Assembly (NCBI RefSeq): GCF_037969875.1
Contig: NZ_CP150218.1
Span: 2,604,001-2,668,000 of the forward strand
Direction of reading: 5' to 3'
Length of the DNA stretch: 64,000 nucleotides
Source: Paenibacillus sp. FSL R7-0337
Lineage (GTDB): Bacteria; Bacillota; Bacilli; Paenibacillales; Paenibacillaceae
Within the stretch, counting starts at the first letter, position 1. Each line of letters starts with the position of its first letter. Below are positions 26,945 through 35,896 of the stretch, piece after piece. The position numbers and the translations under genes were made by a program. The notes beneath the pieces are model-generated. The model was not told the DNA's origin. It ran no database searches and was given only the letters and a program-made list of their open reading frames with translations.

Positions 26945-27403
26945 TTATTTCTTGTCAATCAGCTTGAAATCGTCAAAATGGAACTCTGGAGACACGATGC
27001 AGGAGACGAGTGACGGTTCTTCGCCTAGCGGACGTGCGGCCTGCCATACACCGGGAGGAATCACTACCTGCGGCTGCTGGCCCGCAGCGATATCCAGACC
27101 CAGAATAACCTCCGTTACGTTCTCCGGCTCTGCGCCGTTGCCTCCCAGACTAAGCACGATCGGGCTGCCGGAATGATACAGCCAGATTTCGGAGGACAGC
27201 ACAGTATGAAAGTCCGAAGTCTCGTCAGCATGAAGCAGGAAATAAATCGATGAAGCTGACGCGCGCGGGCCCGAATAAGCCTCGCCCAGCGTGTCCTGAG
27301 GAATCTCAAAGGGAGAATTCCACAGTCTCTTGTACCATCCGCCTTCCACGTGGGGCTGTAGCCCCAAGGTTTCTACGAGCGGGGAAATTTCTTTTTGCGT
27401 CAT
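26945..27403 (-). CDS. Cupin-fold protein, DUF985 type
   Basis: The 152-residue protein carries the DUF985 cupin pattern: LGLQPHVEGGWYKRLW, ASSIYFLLHADETSDFHTVL, SSEIWLYHSGSPIVL, VVIPPGVWQAARPLGEEPSL and CIVSPEFHFDDFKL. The His and Glu residues of the two cupin motifs probably bind a metal. Members of the family are poorly characterised. It is monocistronic, with terminators on both sides. Confidence 0.85.
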   Translation of the reverse strand: MTQKEISPLVETLGLQPHVEGGWYKRLWNSPFEIPQDTLGEAYSGPRASASSIYFLLHADETSDFHTVLSSEIWLYHSGSPIVLSLGGNGAEPENVTEVILGLDIAAGQQPQVVIPPGVWQAARPLGEEPSLVSCIVSPEFHFDDFKLIDKK

Positions 27404-27455
27404 GGGTTCTTCTCCTTCAAGTCTTGCACAGCGGCAAAACAGTCTTCATAAGCAA

Positions 27456-27489
27456 AGGCTTAAGAGGTACAAGAGTACCTGCTAAGCCT
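27456..27489 (-). terminator. Hairpin downstream of the slipin gene
   Basis: AGGCTTA (27456-27462) pairs with TAAGCCT (27483-27489), and an inner GGTAC/GTACC pair extends it. Only TTTGCTT follows on the minus strand, so it may be a weak terminator. Confidence 0.45.
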
Positions 27490-27548
27490 CGGCCTGATTG
27501 TGTTATTAACTGTAACGGATACGGCAGCAATTGTAAATTGTCTTACGC

Positions 27549-28484
27549 TTATTTGCCTTCTTTGCTAGCCTTGAATACTTCTGCAATCGCTCCCAGGCTG
27601 CCCAGCGTCTCCACCGCACTAGTCGGCAGGAATATTTTGTTCGCAGGTCCCTTGGAGATGTCAGTCAAAGCTTCAAAAGACTGATAAGCCAGCACTCTTT
27701 CATCCAGTCCAGCGCTGGCAATCATGGCAATCCGGGCCTTCTCGGCCATCGCCACAGCTTCGATCGCCTTGGCCTGGCCGAGGGCTTCCAGCTCCTGTGC
27801 CTGACCGAGACCTTCCGCCTGACGGATGCGGGCTTCCTTATCCCCTTCCGCCTTCAGGATCTTACTCTGCTTATCCCCTTCGGCACGAAGGATCATATCC
27901 TGCTTGGCGGCTTCCGCCTCCAGGACAATCGCACGCTTGCTACGTTCGGCCTTCATCTGTTTGTCCATGGCTTCCTGGATATCAAGCGGCGGCTTGATGT
28001 CAATAACTTCGACACGCTCAATGCGCACGCCCCACTTCTCTGTCGCTTCATCCAGCGCGAGACGGATGTCGGAGGAGATTTTTTCACGGCCGGACAAGGT
28101 TTCATCCAGCTCCAGCTTACCGATAATCTGACGCATGGTGGCTGTGGAGATATTCCGTACCCCATACACATAATCGGAGATACCGTACGTTGCTTCTTCC
28201 GGACCCACTACCTGATAGAAGATAATCGTATCGATCTGCACCTGTACGTTATCCTTCGTGATTACCGTCTGCGGCGGTACATTCGCCTGTTGAATCCGCA
28301 GGTCATGATAGACCCGCACCTGGTCAATGACCGGAATCAGAATGTTCAGACCCGGTGTGAGCAGCCGGTGGAATTTACCCAGACGCTCTACCACTCCAAC
28401 TCTTTGCTGCGGGACAATCTTGATCGTCATTGCGATAAATACTACGACGACAACAATAATAATTCCGATAATCACCAATTCCAT
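27549..28484 (-). CDS. SPFH-domain slipin (paraslipin/stomatin-like)
   Basis: This is a membrane scaffold protein of the stomatin/prohibitin group. The 311-residue protein has one N-terminal membrane helix (VIIGIIIVVVVVFIAMTIKI), an SPFH domain (VPQQRVGVVERLGKFHRLLTPGLN within it) and a charged coiled-coil C-terminus (LEAEAAKQDMILRAEGDKQS). Its ATG overlaps the nfeD stop (TAATG), the usual nfeD-slipin pairing in which the NfeD OB domain binds the slipin. An ATG six codons earlier is in frame, but it overlaps nfeD further. Confidence 0.92.
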   Translation of the reverse strand: MELVIIGIIIVVVVVFIAMTIKIVPQQRVGVVERLGKFHRLLTPGLNILIPVIDQVRVYHDLRIQQANVPPQTVITKDNVQVQIDTIIFYQVVGPEEATYGISDYVYGVRNISTATMRQIIGKLELDETLSGREKISSDIRLALDEATEKWGVRIERVEVIDIKPPLDIQEAMDKQMKAERSKRAIVLEAEAAKQDMILRAEGDKQSKILKAEGDKEARIRQAEGLGQAQELEALGQAKAIEAVAMAEKARIAMIASAGLDERVLAYQSFEALTDISKGPANKIFLPTSAVETLGSLGAIAEVFKASKEGK

Positions 28485-28918
28485 TAGTACATATCCCCCC
28501 ATCGTTCTACTTCAATAATGGTAGTGCTTCTTCTTACTACAATTACCTGCTGACCCTTGCCTAGTGCCACTGTTGAGGTTGCACTCCATGTATCGCCGCC
28601 AATCTTGACCTGCCCGTAACGGCCAGGCTCAATCGGTTCTACGACCAGACCTTGCCTGCCGATGATCTCGGTACCCGTATCCTTGAAGCCCCGCGCATTG
28701 CGCAGCCGCTCAGACAATGGTTTGGTGAAGAACGTCAGGGCCAGGGCTAACAGTGAACCCGCTACGACCTGCAGCAGCCATGCATCCGGCAGCACAAGCG
28801 CAACCAGTCCGGCAGCCAAGGCTCCCAGGCTAAGCCATAACAAATAGAATGTAAACGTAAACATCTCTACAACAAACAAGACGCCAGCGGCAATCAACCA
28901 TAATACCCACATACTCAT
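28484..28918 (-). CDS. NfeD-like membrane protein
   Basis: The 144-residue protein has about three membrane helices in its first 75 residues (WVLWLIAAGVLFVVEMFTFT, LLWLSLGALAAGLVALVLP) and a C-terminal OB-fold domain (GLVVEPIEPGRYGQVKIGGD, WSATSTVALGKGQQVIVVRR). It is the short NfeD form, without protease domain, that partners the downstream slipin. The ATG at 28918 is preferred. A GTG at 28933 is also in frame close to GGAAGGTG. Confidence 0.88.
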   Translation of the reverse strand: MSMWVLWLIAAGVLFVVEMFTFTFYLLWLSLGALAAGLVALVLPDAWLLQVVAGSLLALALTFFTKPLSERLRNARGFKDTGTEIIGRQGLVVEPIEPGRYGQVKIGGDTWSATSTVALGKGQQVIVVRRSTTIIEVERWGDMY

Positions 28919-28933
28919 TGGTGAACCCACCAC

Positions 28934-29628
28934 CTTCCGCTATATACTACTATAACGAAATAATCGGCATCACGTTTCACAAAATTTTTGGAGGCCGGGA
29001 CAGCCGCCTGTCTGTTCATTATATTTCAGCCTGTGGAAGCTTATGAACCTTAAGCAGGATACAGGACGGCTAAATTGTATTTAAACATAAATATATCCAA
29101 TCGAAGCTTAAAAAACTCACTAAACATAATTCCGTACCCGGAAATCCTGCTTCCAAAACCTCCAAGGCACGGAATCAGCTATACATATGGTGCAAACCAC
29201 CATGCTGGGACGGGAATCTGAGATTCTGCGGGGAGTGAAGCGGTGAGGGGCTTGACGGGTGGGTGAATAGTTTCGGCGGAATGATTACATTGAACAATTA
29301 CACTGGACACTAATACCGGATTGTTGCGACAACTTGAAGTTACTTATCTGTTCGGTTTCGAGCGCGGCGGATGAAGCAGGTGGATATTGTACACCTAATT
29401 AAGGTTCATTATGAAACATATAGAAGATAATTGGAAAAACAACACTAAATCGGTCCGTTTTCTCGTGAATCGAGAGATTTCGGCGGCTTAACTGTACTTA
29501 TTCCAACTGCTTCCTTCAAGGACTACGTTTCAGCGAAATTAAATGCCTTTTTTCCAACTGTGTCCGCTCACTATTCATAATAACAAGCAGACTAAACAAA
29601 CAGGACCGCTTGTAGCAACGTATCATTC
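28934..29628. other. Gene-free spacer
   Basis: I find no reading frame with a plausible start and codon pattern in about 690 bases. It contains a small hairpin TCTCGtgaatCGAGA at 29461-29475 and phrases similar to other spacers of this window (GGTCCGTTTTCTCG). The nfeD promoter must lie at the left end. Confidence 0.5.
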
Positions 29629-29662
29629 TAAAAAACGGCGCCAGCTTAAAGCCGGCACCGTT
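29629..29662 (-). terminator. Terminator of the chitinase gene
   Basis: On the minus strand AACGGTGCCGGC, loop TTTAA, GCTGGCGCCGTT, then six T. It lies 65 bases after the stop. Confidence 0.85.
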
Positions 29663-29726
29663 CCTTCTTCTATGCTTAGGCATAGTCATGCTCTATGGCT
29701 GAATTTCCGCGCTGTCCTCTCCGCCT

Positions 29727-31793
29727 TCAGTTCAGCTTCCAGAGCGCAGGAGTGACATTCGGCTCCCAGCCGGCAAGGGCGGTATGCGCCTGCAGGCAGG
29801 TGTACAATTGCCCGCTGTAAGTTACGATACTGCCGACACTATAAGCGGCACCCGCTTTCCAGGCAGCAACGCCTGGGGTAGCTGAAGGGACTGGTGTCAC
29901 TACCGGCGTAGACGTTGGCGCTATTGTCGGCGTAGCCGAAGGGCTTACTGTCGGGAGTGGCGTAACTGTTGGCTGCGGAGTAGCGTTACCGCAGGTACCG
30001 GTCACCCGCCACACCCCGAAGGCACCGCTGAGATCCGGCCGGTCTCCCTGCGTCCACCACTGGGCCTGATAGATCAGCCCGCCATAGGAGACTTGCTGGC
30101 CCTGTGTATACACAGCAGTGGAACTCCAGGCTGCCGTAGAGCATTGCCCCGGCGTGGCCGTCGGTGCCACTGTCGCAGTCGGCGTAGCCGATGGCTTCAC
30201 CGTCGCGGTCGGTGCCACTGTCGCAGTCGGCGTGGCCGATGGCTTCACCGTCGCGGTCGGTGCCACTGTCGCTGTCGGCGTAGCCGATGGCTTCACCGTC
30301 GCGGTTGGTGCCACTGTCGCAGTCGGCGTAGCCGATGGCTTCACCGTCGCGGTCGGTGCCACTGTCGCAGTCGGCGTAGCTGATGGCTTCACCGTTGCGG
30401 TCGGTGCGACTGTAGCGGTCGGGACCGGCGTAGCCGTTGGGGTCACCTCCCCGCCACTCAGCTCTGCACTGAGCTTGGTCTGCAGCGTCTTGTTGCGGTC
30501 TCCGCTGGTCTCCCAGAACATCGCCCCGGCCAATCCTTTGCTCTTGAGATAGCTGGCTTTGTACCCGATGGATTCCGCATCATCATAGCTGATGAAGGTC
30601 TGGTTGGACGGGTTATAGAGATAAGGAACCTTGGAGGTGTTGTTCCAGTAACGGGTATAACCGTTCTTATTGATATAATTGGCTTCCAGATCACTGAAAT
30701 CGTAGTTGCCCTTCTCCCAGGTTCCGGTCTGGGAGATCCCGGCGGACACCTGATATTGCCCGTTCCCCGTAGCAGGAGCCCCTCCCCAGCCCCGGCCGTA
30801 GAACGGCATACCGAGCACCAGCTTATTAGCCGGTACGCCTGCACTCAGATAGCTGGTCACCGCCTTGTCGATGTTATAGTTCGCCGGCTCGGTCAACCCT
30901 GACGAAGCCGCTGCCGGGTCATAATACAGCGGGGCATTGTGGCCGGTAGTAGGGTTCCAGCTGCCGTTGAAGTCGTAGGTCATAATATTGATCCAGTCCA
31001 CCACAGAGGCGATTCCGCTGAGATTATTATTCTGGATGTAAGTCGGACCTGCACCCGATGCAATGGTCAGGAGATACGTTTTGCCGTCGGCGGCTCCGGC
31101 GGCATTCAGCTTTTCCCGGATCTTTTGGAGCAGCAGGATATAGTTCTGCTTATCCTCAGGGCGGTAGCTGTTGCCCGCAAGCCCGCCGCTGACCGGGTAT
31201 TCCCAGTCCAGATCGACGCCATCCATCTTGTATTTGCGGATGAAATCCACGGAGGAGTTGGCGAAGACTTCACGGGTTGCCGCCGTGGCAGCCACATCCG
31301 AGAAGCGGTTGGACCAGGTCCAGCCCCCGACAGAGATCATGGTCTTCAGATTCGGATTCTTCTCCTTCAGCTTCCAGAGCTGCTTCAGATTCCCTTTGAT
31401 CGGGTCATCCCATTTGTCATCGCCGAAGCTTTTCTGGGCATCGATCCAGGGATCGCCCAGCACAACGGTGCCATTGGGGACGCTGATCGCCTGCCCCTGC
31501 TCGTTCTGGCAGGACCAGGTGACCGGATTCGGCCCGGTGGGGTCGGGATTGCCGTGTATTCCGTTCCAGCAGATGTCGGCAAAGGCATAGTTGATGACAT
31601 TCATTTTGCCAGGATCGATATCCGTTACATTATAAGCCCGGCCGTAGGCGGCCCATGAAGCATAATAACCGACAATCTTGTAGTCACCGGCTGCCTGAAC
31701 AGTTCTGTTATTTGCACCAAAAGCCGAAAAAAGAGTAAGGAAAAGGACTGCCGTCAAACCAAGCACAAAGCATTCGCTTTTGATAAAGGCCAT
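29727..31793 (-). CDS. Secreted GH18 chitinase with two chitin-binding modules
   Basis: This enzyme hydrolyses chitin outside the cell. The 688-residue protein has a signal peptide (FVLGLTAVLFLTLFSAFGA) and a GH18 domain of about 410 residues. The catalytic motif DGVDLDWEYP is near residue 190, with Glu as acid, along with SVGGW and MTYDF. A linker of 16-residue Thr/Pro/Ala repeats (TVAPTATVKPSATPTA) follows. Two CBM5/12 modules complete it (AWSSTAVYTQGQQVSYGGLI and AWKAGAAYSVGSIVTYSGQL), separated by a second Pro/Thr linker. The ATG at 31793 has GGGAGG upstream. Confidence 0.95.
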   Translation of the reverse strand: MAFIKSECFVLGLTAVLFLTLFSAFGANNRTVQAAGDYKIVGYYASWAAYGRAYNVTDIDPGKMNVINYAFADICWNGIHGNPDPTGPNPVTWSCQNEQGQAISVPNGTVVLGDPWIDAQKSFGDDKWDDPIKGNLKQLWKLKEKNPNLKTMISVGGWTWSNRFSDVAATAATREVFANSSVDFIRKYKMDGVDLDWEYPVSGGLAGNSYRPEDKQNYILLLQKIREKLNAAGAADGKTYLLTIASGAGPTYIQNNNLSGIASVVDWINIMTYDFNGSWNPTTGHNAPLYYDPAAASSGLTEPANYNIDKAVTSYLSAGVPANKLVLGMPFYGRGWGGAPATGNGQYQVSAGISQTGTWEKGNYDFSDLEANYINKNGYTRYWNNTSKVPYLYNPSNQTFISYDDAESIGYKASYLKSKGLAGAMFWETSGDRNKTLQTKLSAELSGGEVTPTATPVPTATVAPTATVKPSATPTATVAPTATVKPSATPTATVAPTATVKPSATPTATVAPTATVKPSATPTATVAPTATVKPSATPTATVAPTATPGQCSTAAWSSTAVYTQGQQVSYGGLIYQAQWWTQGDRPDLSGAFGVWRVTGTCGNATPQPTVTPLPTVSPSATPTIAPTSTPVVTPVPSATPGVAAWKAGAAYSVGSIVTYSGQLYTCLQAHTALAGWEPNVTPALWKLN
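30161..30420 (-). repeat. 48-bp tandem repeat encoding the chitinase linker
   Basis: Units start at 30161, 30209, 30257, 30305 and 30353 (TCGGTGCCAC...), exactly 48 bases apart, and a degenerate sixth follows at 30401. They encode the 16-residue linker unit. Near-identity at DNA level suggests recent expansion or gene conversion. Confidence 0.9.
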
Positions 31794-32212
31794 TTCGTGA
31801 TTACCTCCCCGGTTCAATGCGTAACCTGTAAGCCTGCTTCATGGACATCCAGTCGTCTCTGCCATCAAGGATATTAAGTGACCGTTCTTCCCTTGCTGCG
31901 AATGAGAAAGCTCAGCGTTCACCTCCCGGACCCGATTGGCCTTGACCTTCACCCTGTGAAACTATTAAATTCCTGGCAGTCTGACTGGTAGACTAGCAAT
32001 AGACAGCTCAAAAAAGCGCAGCTCAGCAGCATACGGATTACTCGCTCCGCTGCGGCCTACGTTGTTGTCTGGTACAGGTCAGGGTGGGTAGAATGCGGCG
32101 ATTTGCGGGAGGATGCAGGATCTGCGAAGGGGTGAAGTCAACTCTTATTCTCATACAAAGCCGGAGGATATGCTAGGGATAAATTTCCATAATCAGGGGG
32201 GATTATTATCTA
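31794..32212. other. Gene-free spacer upstream of the chitinase
   Basis: No supported gene in about 420 bases. It must contain the chitinase promoter. I could not fix a clear -35/-10 pair. A possible 77-codon frame at 32113 has no supporting features. Confidence 0.45.
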
Positions 32213-32260
32213 AAAAAACAGGAAGCAGCCCCAAGCATAGTCTGCTTAAGGGCTGCTTCC
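32213..32260 (-). terminator. Terminator of the gerM-rph-rdgB operon
   Basis: GGAAGCAGCCC (32221-32231) pairs with GGGCTGCTTCC (32250-32260). On the minus strand it runs into TGTTTTTTT. Confidence 0.88.
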
Positions 32261-32275
32261 AGGGCTCCAAATCTT

Positions 32276-32917
32276 CTATTGACCGCTGCTCTGCGCGGCA
32301 GCAAGCTTCTCGGTCAGACGCCGCAGCGCCGTTCCGCGGTGGCTGATCGCCTGCTTTTCCTCAAGCGTCAGCTCAGCCATCGTCTTCTCGTATTCGGGGA
32401 GATAGAACAGCGGGTCATAGCCGAAACCGCCGCCACCCGCAGGCTCCGAGGTAATCCAGCCTTCAACCGTACCCTCAGCCGTCCATTCCCGGCCGTCCGC
32501 CGGATCGTAGAGCGACAGGGCACAGACGAACCGGGCGGGACTCAGCAGCGGTTGTCCGGTATCCTCACCCTGCTTCAACCGTTCCAGCTCGCTCATCAGC
32601 TTCATATTATTCGCTTCATCATCCGCCGCCTCACCGGCATAGCGGGCCGAGTACACGCCGGGATTTCCGTCCAGCGCCTCTACACAGAGACCGGAATCGT
32701 CTGCCAGCACCGGCAGTCCAAGAGCGTCCCCTACAGCACGGGATTTCTTGAAGGCATTCTCGGCAAAAGTGGCCCCGTCCTCAACCACATCCGGCAGATC
32801 CGGGTAGTCGTACATGCTTTTGACTGTAAGTCCCAGGGGAGCAAAGGCATGCTGGAACTCCCGCACCTTGCCTTTGTTCTTCGTCGCGACAATCAGAACT
32901 CCGCTGCCGGACTTCAT
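32276..32917 (-). CDS. rdgB: Non-canonical purine NTP pyrophosphatase (ITPase/XTPase)
   Basis: This HAM1/RdgB-family enzyme removes ITP, XTP and dITP from the nucleotide pool. The 213-residue protein has the signatures IVATKNKGKVREFQ, LADDSGLCVEALDGNPGVYS, ARYAG, GGGFGYDPLF and KQAISHRGTALRRL. The ATG at 32917 lies one base beyond the rph stop, with AGAGGTG upstream. The neighbouring rph and gerM reproduce the gerM-rph-ysnA order of Bacillus. Confidence 0.95.
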   Translation of the reverse strand: MKSGSGVLIVATKNKGKVREFQHAFAPLGLTVKSMYDYPDLPDVVEDGATFAENAFKKSRAVGDALGLPVLADDSGLCVEALDGNPGVYSARYAGEAADDEANNMKLMSELERLKQGEDTGQPLLSPARFVCALSLYDPADGREWTAEGTVEGWITSEPAGGGGFGYDPLFYLPEYEKTMAELTLEEKQAISHRGTALRRLTEKLAAAQSSGQ

Positions 32918-32918
32918 C

Positions 32919-33677
32919 CTACACCTCTTGGCCGGTCTGGCCGGCAGGGATTTTGAGCGCGATGGCGCCAAGCACTTCTTTTTGCACAGCGATCAGCTCG
33001 TAGATCCCCTTCTCTCCGAGACCGAGCAGCTGGTCCAGCTCCTGGCGGGTGAACGGCCGCTCTTCGCCCGTGCCCTGAACCTCAACGAAAGCACCGCTGC
33101 CCGTCATGACCACGTTCATATCCACCTTCGCCTTAGAATCTTCTTCATAATTCAGGTCGAGCAGCGTCTTGTCGCCGACGACACCCACACTGATAGCCGC
33201 CAGGTAGTCCGTAATCGGGAAGACCGTCAGCTTATTCTGGAGGGCAAGCTTGTTCATAGCGAAGGCCATCGCTACAAAAGCACCCGTGATCGAAGCCGTC
33301 CGCGTTCCCCCGTCTGCCTGAATTACATCACAGTCCAGCGTAATACTGCGTTCGCCGAGCGCCTGCAAGTTCACCACCGAACGTAAAGCCCGTCCGATCA
33401 AACGCTGGATTTCCATGGTCCGCCCGGTCAGCTTGCCGCGTGCGGCTTCACGCTGGTTACGGGTCTGGGTCGCACGGGGAAGCATCGAATATTCGGCGGT
33501 TACCCAGCCCTTGCCTTGTCCTTTCAGAAACGGCGGGACCTTCTCCTCCACGGTTGCCGTACAGATGACCTTAGTATCTCCCATCTCAATGATGACGGAG
33601 CCTTCTGCATATTTGTTGGTCTGGGTCGTTATCGTTATTGGCCGGAGCTGATCTTCGTTGCGTCCGTTTGATCTCAT
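32919..33677 (-). CDS. rph: Ribonuclease PH
   Basis: RNase PH is a phosphorolytic 3'-5' exoribonuclease that trims tRNA precursors. The 252-residue protein begins [20 protein letters not shown] and contains [51 protein letters not shown] and [20 protein letters not shown]. All are family signatures. It lies between gerM and rdgB on one strand. Confidence 0.97.
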   Translation of the reverse strand: MRSNGRNEDQLRPITITTQTNKYAEGSVIIEMGDTKVICTATVEEKVPPFLKGQGKGWVTAEYSMLPRATQTRNQREAARGKLTGRTMEIQRLIGRALRSVVNLQALGERSITLDCDVIQADGGTRTASITGAFVAMAFAMNKLALQNKLTVFPITDYLAAISVGVVGDKTLLDLNYEEDSKAKVDMNVVMTGSGAFVEVQGTGEERPFTRQELDQLLGLGEKGIYELIAVQKEVLGAIALKIPAGQTGQEV

Positions 33678-33747
33678 CTTTTCTGCCTCCTACATCGTAT
33701 AGCGCGAAGTTTGTGTATACATTCATCCGTATCTTATACGCAGAAAC

Positions 33748-33780
33748 GGGTGCCGCCCCCTATGGAAGAGAACGGCACCG
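33748..33780 (-). other. Hairpin between gerM and rph
   Basis: GGGTGCCG (33748-33755) pairs with CGGCACC (33773-33779). TTTCTG follows on the minus strand. It could be a weak terminator or a processing site within the operon. Confidence 0.4.
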
Positions 33781-33869
33781 CTGCTCCTGACCCGTTATTC
33801 GGATGAACAATACTTTATTCTATCAAAGAGTAGGCACAAAAGCATCTTTTTAAGCCGGGGGGATTCGCT

Positions 33870-34994
33870 CTAAAGCGGCAGCTCGTTGACATATTCCGGC
33901 GCGGAGACAGGCTGGCCGTAATCGACGTTATTGGTGCCCGTAACGGTATCCTTGCCATTCAGGCGGATCTGTACCAGCGAATCATCTGTATTCTGGGCCA
34001 CCGTCAGCACAACCGACTCCAGCATCTCCTCAGGAATGCTTGTGCTGCCATCGAACATATCATCGGTCAGCGATACGGTAACCACTCCGTTCTGCCCTGC
34101 TTTTACGGAATCGACCACCGTTCCCTGCGTCATGACCATCTCCAGACCGTTCTCGGACTGCGGTCCGGCAATCAGCTCGCTCAGCGCCGCCTTCACCGTA
34201 TCCCCGCCAGCGGGTACAAACCGGGTAACCGGAACATAATACTGATGGCCACCATCCGGTGAGGCTGCTGCGAAATAGACTGTAACTGCGCTGGAATTCA
34301 TCATCAGTGCGTTATGCTTCGGCAGGTTAATGCCCATCGTACGGGCCAGCGGGCGGTCCAGCGGTGTGCCTTGCAGCGGCATTTCAGTCAGTTTTTTGCC
34401 ATCGACCCAGAGCTGTACTCCCTTGATGTCATCCTGCCCGGTCAGTGTCCAGGTCAGTGCTTCGAGAATTTTGCGTTCATCTGCAGGATCGTAGTCGTTA
34501 AAAGCCGAGTTGAATTCAACAATGGCGACATGGTCCTGGCCGACCGACACCTGTTTCACTTCCGTCCCTGCGGGCAGTACGCCTTGGAAGCCCTTAGGCA
34601 GTGCAGATGCGTAATCCCCCTTGCTGACCAGTGCCGTGAGGGAATTCTTCAGCATGACTGTGTCCTCGCTTTTCGGAAAAGACAGAGCCACCGGAGCCAG
34701 CAGACCGTTCTGATCCTCCAGATACACAGTGGTCCGCTCACCGGCTACAGCAGGCGCACCGGTATCTTTCACCCCGGCAGACAGATCCGTCTCATCCATG
34801 GAGGCCGGTCCGAATACCCCGGTATCCAGCGTATCTTCCCCGCTCACTTGCAGCATTTGCGCTTCTACGGCGGCGGGAGGCGGGTCCACAGCAGCGGATT
34901 CTGAACCGAACAGACTGCAGCCGGAGAGCACAAGCGGAACGGCCAGCAGGCAAGCCGCAGATGCCCCGCGGAGGTGTTTCACTGGTTTCATCAA
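33870..34994 (-). CDS. gerM: Spore germination lipoprotein GerM-like, two GerMN domains
   Basis: GerM takes part in sporulation and germination in Bacillus. The 374-residue protein has a lipobox (LAVPLVLSGC, Cys26) and two similar GerMN domains, each with a TVYLEDQNG or TVYFAAASPDG strand followed by VTRFVPAGGDTVKAALSELI-like helices. SVGQDHVAIVEFNSAF and SVKAGQNGVVTVSLTDDMF are equivalent strands of the two domains. Its place before rph supports the assignment. Its presence marks the organism as a spore former. Confidence 0.92.
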   Translation of the reverse strand: MMKPVKHLRGASAACLLAVPLVLSGCSLFGSESAAVDPPPAAVEAQMLQVSGEDTLDTGVFGPASMDETDLSAGVKDTGAPAVAGERTTVYLEDQNGLLAPVALSFPKSEDTVMLKNSLTALVSKGDYASALPKGFQGVLPAGTEVKQVSVGQDHVAIVEFNSAFNDYDPADERKILEALTWTLTGQDDIKGVQLWVDGKKLTEMPLQGTPLDRPLARTMGINLPKHNALMMNSSAVTVYFAAASPDGGHQYYVPVTRFVPAGGDTVKAALSELIAGPQSENGLEMVMTQGTVVDSVKAGQNGVVTVSLTDDMFDGSTSIPEEMLESVVLTVAQNTDDSLVQIRLNGKDTVTGTNNVDYGQPVSAPEYVNELPL

Positions 34995-35254
34995 TCTTCA
35001 TTACCCCTTTCAAGCGTTAAGATCAGTTTGTACTGCTATGTATACGAGCCCTGTCTCCAAAAAATAACAACAGCTTATCCTAAATTACAGAAGTTCTGCC
35101 GGACCCCTTGCTTGGGGGCGGGCACTGCTGTGTTCATCCAAGCTCAGCCTGCCTGCGGGATACAAATCCGGACGTTTCTGGACATCGGTCTGCCGCTTGC
35201 GTACAATTTAGTACATACCCAAATCACATCCGACTCACGAATGGAGGACTTCCT

Positions 35255-35854
35255 ATGACTGATGCCAAAATTCCTTACAGCCTCAACAGCAAAGCCGTTG
35301 CCGAAGCGACCCGGTACTGGCTGCACAAGCGCGGGGTCACCCTGGAGGAGATTGCCGAGCTTGTCATGATGCTGCAAAAGAAATACTATCCGGGCCTGAC
35401 CATGGAGGAATGTATTCATAACGTTGAGATGGTACTCAGCAAGCGTGAGGTGCAAAATGCGGTGCTGACCGGCATCCAGCTCGATGTACTGGCGGAGGAG
35501 GGCAAACTGTTCTCGCCGCTCCAGGATATGATTGAGAACGATGAAGGATTGTACGGGGTAGACGAGATTCTCGCCTTCTCGATCGTTAATGTATATGGCA
35601 GTATCGGCTTCACCAACTATGGTTACGTGGACAAGCTCAAGCCGGGTGTACTGGAGAGGCTGAATGACAAAACCACCGGCCAGATCCATACCTATCTGGA
35701 TGATATCGTAGGGGCTGTAGCCGCAGCGGCGAGCAGCCGGATTGCCCACCGCAAGCAGGCGGAACGTGAGCAGGAGCTGGGTCTGCCCCACGCCCCGGAG
35801 GACGCGGAAGAGGCTGCACGGCGCAGCCGGCTGGAGGAGACGTTGCCGGAATAA
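35255..35854 (+). CDS. Phosphatidylglycerophosphatase A family protein (YutG-like)
   Basis: The 199-residue protein matches the Bacillus YutG/PgpA group: ATRYWLHKRGVTLEEIAELV, MEECIHNVEMVLSKREVQNA, LTGIQLDVLAEEGKL, DEILAFSIVNVYGSIGFTNY and DDIVGAVAAAASSR. It has extra acidic residues at the C-terminus. The family dephosphorylates phosphatidylglycerophosphate in some bacteria, but these short soluble homologs lack the membrane helices of enterobacterial PgpA, so the activity is not certain. GGAGG precedes the ATG. The unknown gene at 35897 follows after 42 bases. Confidence 0.88.
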   Translation: MTDAKIPYSLNSKAVAEATRYWLHKRGVTLEEIAELVMMLQKKYYPGLTMEECIHNVEMVLSKREVQNAVLTGIQLDVLAEEGKLFSPLQDMIENDEGLYGVDEILAFSIVNVYGSIGFTNYGYVDKLKPGVLERLNDKTTGQIHTYLDDIVGAVAAAASSRIAHRKQAEREQELGLPHAPEDAEEAARRSRLEETLPE

Positions 35855-35896
35855 GACAAGAGCTATTATTTATAAAAAGGAAAGGTGCGAAGTGTC

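Noticed and set aside
32113..32346. 77-codon plus-strand gene upstream of the rdgB terminator
   Set aside because: It runs through the rdgB terminator and into the 3' end of rdgB antisense, with no ribosome binding site.
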